From the NCBI GenBank assembly GCA_027024255.1, contig JALVSQ010000025.1:1-35640 (forward strand): DNA of 35,640 nt. Direction: 5' to 3'. Within the stretch, counting starts at the first letter, position 1; each line of letters opens with the position of its first letter. Positions 30,144 to 35,640 of this stretch are shown in pieces. The DNA is from Microcaldota archaeon (GTDB lineage Archaea; Micrarchaeota; Micrarchaeia; Anstonellales; J096). The notes under the pieces were generated by a model. The model had not been told where the DNA came from, did not search any database, and saw only the letters and a list, made by a program, of their open reading frames with translations. The position numbers were made by a program, and so were the translations under genes.

Positions 30144-30710
30144 TCACCCATTTATCTTAAAGTTGTAAATTCTATTTAAACCTTTATCTTTTGACCTGGC
30201 ATTTAAACCTAAACTCTTTATCAGTTCTGCTACTTCTCTGTGATTAGCAGGCAAAAACTCCCCTGTGCCTCCATAAAAAACAAGGTAATCTTTTTCCTTT
30301 CTTATCAATCCTTCCTTCACCTTATCTCCTTTAATTTTAAGTTCCTTTATCACCATGTCCAGAACTTCGCTTGCAAACCTCTGGAAAGGAATTGCCACAA
30401 TGAGCTTTATTTTCCCTTCATCTATAAAAACATAATGAGTTGGCTCTGTTTTATGAATAAATAGCATTATTCTGTAATTTATTCCATCCTTTTCTCTAAT
30501 GACATCTAAATTCATAAGGATTTTTGCTCCAAACGCAGATGTATGGAAATTTGGCTCTTTGAGGGCTTTTTTTGCTATCTCGTCAACAACGTCCAGTTTA
30601 GCTAACCTTATTGAGCCTTTGATAGATTCTATAAGCGGTTCTGTCTTGACAGCCTCTTTGAATCTCTGCCAGCTTCTTTTAACGAACTCTTTTACCTCTT
30701 CTTTTCTCAT
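30144..30710 (-). CDS. Conserved hypothetical protein
   Basis: A 188-residue soluble protein with no recognised domain. An N-terminal helical region (KEEVKEFVKRSWQRFKEAVK, about 3-22) is followed by a mixed alpha/beta core (NYRIMLFIHKTEPTHYVFID, LIVAIPFQRFASEVLDMVIK) and a C-terminal helix with HREVAELIKSLGL. I choose ATG 30710 since the central AT element at about 30732-30743 lies 27 nt upstream; the open frame beyond it would run into the divergent glycosyltransferase. Its TGA at 30144 overlaps the ribosome site of the downstream membrane gene, implying co-transcription. Confidence 0.6.
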   Translation of the reverse strand: MRKEEVKEFVKRSWQRFKEAVKTEPLIESIKGSIRLAKLDVVDEIAKKALKEPNFHTSAFGAKILMNLDVIREKDGINYRIMLFIHKTEPTHYVFIDEGKIKLIVAIPFQRFASEVLDMVIKELKIKGDKVKEGLIRKEKDYLVFYGGTGEFLPANHREVAELIKSLGLNARSKDKGLNRIYNFKING

Positions 30711-30762
30711 AAAGACATTAGACCTGGAAGGATTTTTAAATAGTTTGGCCAAACTTTTTGCC
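30711..30762. promoter_or_regulatory. Shared bidirectional promoter (hypothetical / GT2)
   Basis: A 52-bp gap between divergent start codons, identical in length to the one at 13241-13292. The single AT element gatttttaaatagt (30731-30744) is centred near 30737, about 26-27 nt from each start. Neither start has a ribosome binding site, consistent with leaderless mRNAs from one TATA box read both ways. Confidence 0.55.
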
Positions 30763-31932
30763 ATGTTGTATTCTTTAAAGATTGTTGAACTAATTATCAT
30801 TTTTCTGGCTCTTTTTGTTATGGTGTTTTTTCTTCTCCTAACATTTGTGAATATTAAAGAGAGAAAGGAACATAAGCTAAGTGAATTTCCCTCTGTTTCT
30901 ATTTTGATTCCTGTTTATAATGAAGAGAAATACTTAAAGAAGTGTGTTGAATATGTTGCAAACAGCAATTATCCAGAAAATAAACTGGAGATTTTGATAA
31001 TAGACGATGGAAGCGTTGATGGCACTCCTGAAATAGCCAGGGAGTTGAGTAAGAAGTATAAAAATGTAATCTACTTTAGAAAGAAGAATACAGGTAAAGC
31101 GGATTCTTTGAATTATGGGATAAAAAAAGCAAGAGGAGAAATAATTGGAGTGCTTGATGCCGATACCTTTGTGAGTAAAGATGCTATAAAAAATCAGGTC
31201 TGGCATATCGTTAATGGAGCAGATGCAGTTACAGGCGTAGCCAAGGTTTACAATGCTGATAAGAATATTTTAACGAGATTGCAGAGTGTAGAATATCTAT
31301 TTACAGCGTTTGTAAGGAAAGTTTTAGAAGGAATTGATTCAATATATGTAACACCTGGAACGCTGAGTATGTACAGAGCAGATATTCTAAAAAAAGTTGG
31401 TGGGTTTGATGTGAATAACTTGCTTGAGGACCAGGAGATAGCGATGAGGTTTCAGAGCCTGAATTATAGAATAGAAAGCTGTCTTGAATCAGTTGTTTAT
31501 ACCGTTGTGCCTGAAACATTTAACGATTTGTTAAGGCAAAGAGAAAGGTGGCACAGAGGTGGCTTAAGAAATGCATTCAAATACATACACATGATAAATC
31601 CAGCTTACGGCGATTTTGGAGTGCTTATAATGCCTCTCTCCATTGTCTCGATTCTCTTCATGTTTGCTTTGCTCTTCATTGTCATTGTTGTAAGGATAAG
31701 CAATCCTCCCTCCCCTCCCTTGCTTTTGATATTTGACCCGTCATTTGTTCTTGGCTCAATGCTTTTCCTCTTAACTTTAATATGGACAGAGTTAAACCTC
31801 AGAGCATTTGAAGATAAAGTTCCTGCAAGGGATGTAATTCTCTACCTGATTACATATGCTTACTTCATCACATTTGTCTGGATAGTTTCCATAACCAAGG
31901 AAATTCTGTTAATCCCTCCAAAATGGCGTTGA
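30763..31932 (+). CDS. Family 2 glycosyltransferase, processive type
   Basis: A 389-residue membrane enzyme. An N-terminal membrane helix (7-30) is followed by a GT-A domain with SILIPVYNEE, IIDDGSVDGT, LDADTFV (metal-binding DxD), LLEDQEIAMRF (catalytic ED) and RQRERWHRGG (Q-x-x-R-W), the hallmark of processive polysaccharide synthases such as those of cellulose, hyaluronan or poly-N-acetylglucosamine. Three further membrane helices lie near the C-terminus. It probably makes and exports a surface polysaccharide. The frame is open upstream to 30499 across the divergent gene; the start ATG 30763 fits the TATA spacing and the N-terminal helix. Confidence 0.88.
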   Translation: MLYSLKIVELIIIFLALFVMVFFLLLTFVNIKERKEHKLSEFPSVSILIPVYNEEKYLKKCVEYVANSNYPENKLEILIIDDGSVDGTPEIARELSKKYKNVIYFRKKNTGKADSLNYGIKKARGEIIGVLDADTFVSKDAIKNQVWHIVNGADAVTGVAKVYNADKNILTRLQSVEYLFTAFVRKVLEGIDSIYVTPGTLSMYRADILKKVGGFDVNNLLEDQEIAMRFQSLNYRIESCLESVVYTVVPETFNDLLRQRERWHRGGLRNAFKYIHMINPAYGDFGVLIMPLSIVSILFMFALLFIVIVVRISNPPSPPLLLIFDPSFVLGSMLFLLTLIWTELNLRAFEDKVPARDVILYLITYAYFITFVWIVSITKEILLIPPKWR

Positions 31933-31962
31933 TTTTTAAAAAAGTTTGAACAAAGTTTTTCA

Positions 31963-32062
31963 GGGCCCGTAGCTCAGTCAGGATAGAGCGGCTGGCTTCG
32001 GAAGCCATCTCCAGATTGCTGGAGATACCAGCAGGTCGAGGGTTCAAATCCCTCCGGGCCCG
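31963..32062 (+). tRNA. tRNA-Arg (anticodon TCG) with a 25-nt intron
   Basis: A 100-nt gene: acceptor GGGCCCG/CGGGCCC with discriminator G, D stem GCTC/GAGC, anticodon stem GCTGG/CCAGC, T arm GAGGG-TTCAAAT-CCCTC. Anticodon TCG at 31998-32000. An intron at 32002-32026 lies after position 37, the standard archaeal site. It contains a perfect 8-bp self-complementary pair, ATCTCCAG and CTGGAGAT, around attg. Removal leaves 75 nt, the same length as tRNA-Arg(CCT). Splicing by the archaeal bulge-helix-bulge endonuclease is expected. A TATA stretch (tttttaaaaaa, 31932-31942) lies about 25 nt upstream. Confidence 0.95.
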
Positions 32063-32162
32063 CTTTTCCTCGGAGATTTGAGAACAGTAAGAGAACAGGA
32101 GGCTCCAACCGAAGGTTGGAAGATTTGAACCCGAGAAGAGGGGCAAATCCCTCCGGGCCCGT
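32063..32162 (+). repeat. tRNA-trailing repeat element D (type 2 left half, complete)
   Basis: The most complete member. After tRNA-Arg(TCG): type 2 left half (cttttcctcggagatttg then agaacagtaagagaaca), core with CCAACC-gaa-GGTTGG hairpin, inverted T-arm segment (gatttgaaccc) and a second copy of the tRNA 3' end. The 18 nt at 32144-32161 equal 32045-32062, exactly 99 bp apart. The right half, from the core to the copy, is identical to that of element A although the left halves differ. The copy differs from a true T arm in its loop (ggcaaatc instead of ttcaaatc), so it does not form a second tRNA. Confidence 0.9.
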
Positions 32163-32164
32163 GA

Positions 32165-32836
32165 TTAACAGATCCCAATAAACCTTTTAGCATCCTCATA
32201 CATTGTGTAATTGTTAAACATCACATAATCTCCTTTCTTTACTTTAGTGCAAACTCTTCTCAACTCTTCATCAGAGAATGTGTAATTGTACATCATAGGC
32301 TTACCAAACCCATGGAGCCTGTAATAGCGAGGCTTCCCATAAAATGAGTTCTGCCTCAGAGGGTCAACAACATGTACAATGTCCAATTCTTTGAATAAAG
32401 GCTTCACAATCTCCTTCTTCCATTCATCTGCCCACCTAACTTCAAACCCTATTTTGAAATCCTCCCTATCAATTGCGTTAAAAAATCTAGATAACTTCTT
32501 TATGTTCTCATCCGTTGGCTTAAAGCTTTTAGGTGTCTGAAATATAAGCCACTTAGCTTCAAGAGCCTTTGCTATTTTCTTAACTTCCTCAAAATAAGCC
32601 AAACTTTTATGTGATGAGAATTTGTCTCTATGAGTAATGCCCTGAAACACCTTCACTGTAAATTCAAAATCCTCATTTACTGACCTTGATTTTTTAAGCC
32701 ATCTCTCAGCTGTTGAAAGCCTTGGCAATCTGTAAAATGTGCTGTTTACCTCAACAACATTGAACACAGAGGCATAATTCAATAACTTATCGCCTCTTTC
32801 AGGATAATAAGACCAGCCACATGTGCCTACATTCAT
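32165..32836 (-). CDS. DUF72 (YecE-like) protein
   Basis: A 223-residue TIM-barrel protein: VGTCGWSYYPERGDKLLNYAS at the N-terminus, VVEVNSTFYRLP, FTVKVFQGITH, LIFQTPKSFKP, FEVRWADEW, and the late YYRLHGFGKP, DYVMFNN motifs, all typical of the DUF72 family. Function is not established; nuclease or phosphatase roles have been suggested from fold only. A TATA stretch tttttaatt at about 32857-32865 is 27 nt from the ATG (leaderless). It stops 3 bp beyond the end of repeat element D. Confidence 0.88.
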   Translation of the reverse strand: MNVGTCGWSYYPERGDKLLNYASVFNVVEVNSTFYRLPRLSTAERWLKKSRSVNEDFEFTVKVFQGITHRDKFSSHKSLAYFEEVKKIAKALEAKWLIFQTPKSFKPTDENIKKLSRFFNAIDREDFKIGFEVRWADEWKKEIVKPLFKELDIVHVVDPLRQNSFYGKPRYYRLHGFGKPMMYNYTFSDEELRRVCTKVKKGDYVMFNNYTMYEDAKRFIGIC

Positions 32837-32867
32837 AAAAGTAAAGTTAATGAAAAAGAATTAAAAA

Positions 32868-33191
32868 TCAAGGTATTACAAAATTGCATCCACCGCTGTA
32901 AGAGCCCCCAACCATTGCTGCTAAAAAGCCTGGTAGAAGGATGATAATGACAATACCTATTATGGCACCTGTAAGCATGTTTGTTGCCCATACATTGGCT
33001 CTTGCCCTTGTCTCTGCACCAAAGAACTGGCCACCTGTATAAACAATTGATGACAAGAGAATCATTAAAACTGCAACCTCTCCTACTATGTTGTAAAGAA
33101 ACTCACAAAACTGCCTTAAAGCCACCTGTAAGTTTGTTGCCTGAGCAAATATAAGGCTTATAAAAAATAAAGCAATGAGTAGCCTCTTCAT
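32868..33191 (-). CDS. TrbC/VirB2-like pilin, copy 2
   Basis: A 107-residue protein: signal peptide (MKRLLIALFFISLIFA), a short polar start with Cys28, hydrophobic helix 1 (about 35-54), a loop FGAETRARANVWATNM (about 57-72) and hydrophobic helix 2 (75-95), ending in a Gly/Cys tail. Two helices joined by a basic loop after a cleavable signal is the TrbC/VirB2 pilin layout. The loop is nearly identical to that of the gene upstream. A predicted pilin or pilin-like inner-membrane protein. It starts 6 nt after the first copy's stop with gaggt as ribosome site, so the pair is one transcript. Confidence 0.7.
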   Translation of the reverse strand: MKRLLIALFFISLIFAQATNLQVALRQFCEFLYNIVGEVAVLMILLSSIVYTGGQFFGAETRARANVWATNMLTGAIIGIVIIILLPGFLAAMVGGSYSGGCNFVIP

Positions 33192-33197
33192 GAAACC

Positions 33198-33530
33198 TCA
33201 CTCACAGACATGTTCTAAATCCAGATTTGGGTCAATTTGACTGAGCAAATAGGGAACAACAAGAACAACAATTATGGCAATCACTGAATATATAATCATG
33301 TTTGTTGCCCATACATTGGCTCTTGACCTCGTCTCTGCTCCTAAGACCTGGCCAGCTGCAAACACAACACCTGCAAGGACTATCACGGCAAGTATTATCA
33401 CAGGCAATAAATCTTTTAGCATACCGTACACATTGCAAATGCCCTCTCTTATCCTCTCTCCAGCATCAGCACTCAACGAAACAGATAAAAACACAAGTAA
33501 TGCAAATGCGAGCATTCCCATTTTCTTCAT
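33198..33530 (-). CDS. TrbC/VirB2-like pilin, copy 1
   Basis: A 110-residue protein: signal sequence (MKKMGMLAFALLVFLSVSLS), then ICNVYGMLKDLL (Cys), helix 1 (about 42-60), loop LGAETRSRANVWATNM and helix 2 (about 80-98), with a Cys at the extreme C-terminus (EHVCE) that could pair with the N-terminal Cys. The basic loop is the signature shared with copy 2. Bacterial VirB2/TrbC and archaeal CedA1/TedC pilins share this two-helix form, but I see no direct sequence evidence of which. The start is ATG 33530 with gaggtggt upstream. Confidence 0.7.
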   Translation of the reverse strand: MKKMGMLAFALLVFLSVSLSADAGERIREGICNVYGMLKDLLPVIILAVIVLAGVVFAAGQVLGAETRSRANVWATNMIIYSVIAIIVVLVVPYLLSQIDPNLDLEHVCE

Positions 33531-33600
33531 CAATTACCACCTCTTTCAATAAATTTTAACAGCAAAATATTTTTAAGGTTACCTTCTTAATTGCTTCACC

Positions 33601-34209
33601 ATGATAATAAAATACTTTGGCCACTCTGCATTCTTAGTTGATATAGGTAAAAAGATATTGTTTGACCCATGGCTAAAAGGAAATCCATGGGTGAAAGAAC
33701 CTGTTGAAGTAAACGCTGATTATATATTTGTAAGCCATAGCCATTCCGACCACGGATTGGAGGATGCAATAAACATTTCACAAAAAACAGATGTGCCTAT
33801 TATAAGCATATTTGAATTAGCAAACTACGCAAAGCAAAAAGGCGCCAGGGCAATAGGAGGAAATATAGGAGGCATAATGAAAGTTGATGAATTAGAGGTA
33901 TTTTTAACACCTGCTCTTCATTCTTCTTCTCTTGGAAGTCCTGTTGGATTTATTGTAAAATACAACGGAAAAACTCTGTATCATGCCGGAGACACAGGCT
34001 ATTTTGCTGAAATGAAGTTCTTAGGGAAAAGGTTTAACATAGATGTTGCTTTTCTACCCATAGGAGGCACATTCACGATGGGAGTGGAAGAATGCCTGTT
34101 TGCAATAAAAGACTTAAAGCCAGGGTTTGCTGTGCCCATGCACTACAACACATTTCCAGCAATTAAAGCTGAACCTCAAAGGCTGAAGGAAAAGTTGAAA
34201 ACACATTGA
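33601..34209 (+). CDS. UPF0173 metal-dependent hydrolase, frameshifted at the C-terminus
   Basis: A metallo-beta-lactamase-fold protein: KYFGHSAFLVDIGKKILFDP, VSHSHSDHGLED (HxHxDH ligands), TPALHSSSLG, LYHAGDTGYF, and VPMHYNTFPAI with the last His, all diagnostic of UPF0173. In the sequenced frame it ends as KLKTH at 34209. A one-base insertion in the aaaa run (34190-34193) would continue as KVENTLIVEPGQELKLEI, ending at TGA 34245-34247, which is exactly how family members finish. The intact gene would be 215 residues. Whether the shift is a sequencing artefact or real cannot be told here. Leaderless promoter: aatatttttaag about 27 nt upstream. Confidence 0.82.
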   Translation: MIIKYFGHSAFLVDIGKKILFDPWLKGNPWVKEPVEVNADYIFVSHSHSDHGLEDAINISQKTDVPIISIFELANYAKQKGARAIGGNIGGIMKVDELEVFLTPALHSSSLGSPVGFIVKYNGKTLYHAGDTGYFAEMKFLGKRFNIDVAFLPIGGTFTMGVEECLFAIKDLKPGFAVPMHYNTFPAIKAEPQRLKEKLKTH

Positions 34210-34230
34210 TAGTAGAGCCCGGGCAAGAAC

Positions 34231-34770
34231 TCAAATTAGAGATTTGAGCTTTAAAGTTGACAGGATTAAATCAACCTCCTGTTCAATAGAAAATTTTGAA
34301 GAGTTAATGCACAAATCAGCCATTTCATAAAGCCTGAATATATCAATATTGTAAAGAGAAAGGTATCTTTGCCTGTTCTCTTCATCCCTTTCTTTAACAT
34401 GCTTTAAAGCTTCCTCAAACTCCATATTATCTCTTGATGCTATCCTCCTGGCCCTCTCAGTTAAAGGTGCATGTAGAAAAACGCTAAGGTTTGCATCTAC
34501 AAGATAGATGGCGAGCCATGTTGCCACAACAACATTGCTGTGCTTTTTTACCTCTTTCTTTATGTATTCATCAAATTCTCTGTCTATCTCTGGATTTTTT
34601 TCTGCTTCTTTCTGAAACTCCATTAAATCAATACCTTTTGCTTTTGCAAGTGATTTGAATGTGGGGGCAACAAGCTTAACATCTAAACCCAACGCATTTA
34701 ATCTTTTAACTAAATGCTTTGCCAGAGCTGTTTTTCCAGAACCCGCAAAGCCAGACACAGCAATTATCAA
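34231..34770 (-). CDS. cmk: (d)CMP kinase, archaeal type
   Basis: A 179-residue P-loop kinase phosphorylating CMP/dCMP. The Walker A loop is GFAGSGKT (7-14). LMEFQKEAEKNPEIDREFDEYIK (about 50-72, read in parts) is the typical substrate segment of the archaeal enzyme, and LTERARRIASRD supplies LID arginines. It is placed directly after rpl34e, a pairing conserved in many archaea. The start at 34770 overlaps the rpl34e stop by 4 nt. Its end overlaps the restored end of the UPF0173 gene. Confidence 0.92.
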   Translation of the reverse strand: MIIAVSGFAGSGKTALAKHLVKRLNALGLDVKLVAPTFKSLAKAKGIDLMEFQKEAEKNPEIDREFDEYIKKEVKKHSNVVVATWLAIYLVDANLSVFLHAPLTERARRIASRDNMEFEEALKHVKERDEENRQRYLSLYNIDIFRLYEMADLCINSSKFSIEQEVDLILSTLKLKSLI

Positions 34771-35048
34771 AGCCTTTCCACCATCCTTGAAACAAAGTTT
34801 CTCAACTTGATGGGAACATCATTAAGGCTGATGAATCCTTTTTTTAGCCTCACAGCATATCTCACAACCCTTTCCAGAACTGAGTGGCTTAAGACACCTC
34901 CAAAGGGCCTTGAAGCACCCTGCTTTGTGAGATTTTTGAATGCATCTTTATGCTTCCCTTTCTTTTTTCTTCTAAAATGGGTCGAAGTACCCTTCCCTAC
35001 CTTTTTGATTATCTTTTTAATTGAAGTACTTCTTTGATAAGGTCTCAT
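34767..35048 (-). CDS. rpl34e: Ribosomal protein L34e (zinc-cysteine-free form)
   Basis: A 93-residue basic protein: MRPYQRSTSIKKIIKKVGKG, THFRRKKKGKHKDAFKN, and GASRPFGGVLSHSVLERVV. The family normally carries two CxxC pairs: AKCGxCG after the RRKK region and RPFGGxLCxxC near the C-terminus. Here the second is SHSV and the first is DAFK, so no zinc ligand remains. It is a component of the large ribosomal subunit. I prefer ATG 35048, preceded by gggtgat at 5 nt; the ATG at 35060, at leaderless distance from tttttaaattttg (about 35080-35092), is a real alternative. Confidence 0.88.
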   Translation of the reverse strand: MRPYQRSTSIKKIIKKVGKGTSTHFRRKKKGKHKDAFKNLTKQGASRPFGGVLSHSVLERVVRYAVRLKKGFISLNDVPIKLRNFVSRMVERL

Positions 35049-35143
35049 AGCATCACCCATTCAATAAAACCCAACTAATATTTTTAAATTTTGTTCAAAG
35101 ATAAAGATTGATTTTTAAACAATGCCATAAAAAATAAATACAG

Positions 35144-35640
35144 ATGAGGATTGGCATATTCACAGACAGCTATAACAGGGAAGAGCCAAGCGGTGTGTTT
35201 AATGCCATTTACTACTTAAGGAAGGGCCTGGAAGAAAAAGGCCATGAAGTCTTTATATTTTCCCCTGGCACCAAAAAACAGAAGGAAAACGCTGAAGAAA
35301 GAACCTTCTACTTTACCTCTGCTCATTTTAAAGAATACCCTGACTTCAGGATTGCTGTCTTTCCTTTTTTAAACACCACAAACATAGTAAAAAAACTTGA
35401 TTTAGATATAATACACATAGTAGCTGTTGGAACCATGGGCATTGCAGGTATAAAAACAGCTGAAACATTGAACATACCTAAAATTGCTACAATCCCTATA
35501 ATACCCCAGAGGCTTATAGAATCCATGCTGAGCAATTCTGTTAAAGAAATGGTTGAAAAACTTGCATTGAAGTATTTGAGATGGTTTTACAATCACTTTG
35601 AAACCGTGACATGCCCTTCAGAGTATGCAAAAAAAATAAT
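35144..35640 (+). CDS. Family 4 glycosyltransferase (5' part)
   Basis: An ATG at 35144 opens a frame that continues past the window end; about 165 residues are visible: MRIGIFTDSYNREEPSGVFN, YLRKGLEEKGHEVFIFSPG, LDLDIIHIVAV, GIAGIKTAETLNIPKIAT and LRWFYNHFETVTCPSEYAKK. This is the N-terminal Rossmann half of a GT-B glycosyltransferase of family 4, like PimB-type or diacylglycerol glucosyltransferases. The usual THY/YHT motif after PKIAT is replaced by IPIIPQ. A leaderless start is likely, with gatttttaaac (35109-35119) about 29 nt upstream. The sugar donor domain lies outside the window. Confidence 0.85.
   Translation, partial: MRIGIFTDSYNREEPSGVFNAIYYLRKGLEEKGHEVFIFSPGTKKQKENAEERTFYFTSAHFKEYPDFRIAVFPFLNTTNIVKKLDLDIIHIVAVGTMGIAGIKTAETLNIPKIATIPIIPQRLIESMLSNSVKEMVEKLALKYLRWFYNHFETVTCPSEYAKKI

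Noticed and set aside
31868-32146. Minus-strand open frame across the GT2 end and tRNA-Arg(TCG)
   Set aside because: Antisense to a tRNA and its trailing repeat; its composition reflects those sequences.
32063-32162. Element D as a second tRNA gene or tRNA pseudogene
   Set aside because: Only the T arm and acceptor 3' strand are repeated; there are no D arm, anticodon arm or 5' acceptor strand.
32868-33530. Class III (type IV) archaeal pilins
   Set aside because: No prepilin peptidase motif before a hydrophobic stretch with Glu5-like spacing; two helices with a basic loop fit TrbC/VirB2 better.

Overview
The window comes from a low-GC archaeon. It holds archaeal DnaG primase, transcription factor TFE, ribosomal protein L34e beside an archaeal-type CMP kinase, an archaeal HMG-CoA synthase, a Pab1020-type RNA ligase with its PIN partner, Dph6 and Dim1/KsgA. 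It also has archaeal TATA boxes about 26 nt from many start codons and a tRNA with an anticodon-loop intron. Tiny intergenic gaps and ubiquitous overlaps indicate a very compact genome. I cannot place the lineage; a DPANN-type archaeon is possible but unproven. No rRNA, CRISPR array, IS transposase or integrase is visible.

Layout. 1-3143: partial unknown gene, M20 peptidase, formyltransferase-like protein, ACT-domain protein. 3132-4612: AlaA-type aminotransferase and tRNA-Arg(CCT) with a trailing repeat element. 4670-12237: a tightly packed operon of six paralogous polytopic membrane proteins (VirB6/TrbL/CedA-like in organisation), ending with the PIN-type RNA-ligase partner. 12227-16998: RNA ligase, ksgA overlapping tRNA-Ala(CGC), radical-SAM AmrS, XPF-type nuclease, a second PIN protein, an HTH protein. 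17102-23441: HMG-CoA synthase, phosphoesterase, a frameshifted membrane-anchored surface protein, Dph6, TPR protein, DUF2085 protein and two tandem kinase-like genes. 23395-27662: minus-strand information-processing cluster (CBS, Toprim, DnaG, RNase Z, DHH phosphoesterase). 27690-29485: tRNA-Ala(TGC), a small HTH gene, a helical protein and tfe. 29477-35640: membrane protein, processive GT2, intron-containing tRNA-Arg(TCG), DUF72, two TrbC/VirB2-like pilin genes, an UPF0173 hydrolase, cmk, rpl34e and a partial GT4.

Two things stand out. First, all four tRNA genes carry copies of one ~100-bp element at their 3' side. Three of these elements end in a second copy of the 3' end of the tRNA they follow. 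Inside lies an inverted T-arm segment whose bases change to match the host tRNA (Arg or Ala), so a hairpin is kept. Second, six VirB6-like paralogs plus two VirB2/TrbC-like pilins, at separate loci, look like parts of a conjugation-type envelope machine, perhaps related to archaeal Ced/Ted DNA import, with unusual paralog expansion. No ATPase of such a machine is in the window.

Promoters also show a pattern: several divergent pairs share one central TATA element about 26 nt from each start, and all six tail-to-tail protein-coding pairs overlap at their 3' ends. Three genes have apparent single-base frameshifts that could be biological or assembly errors.
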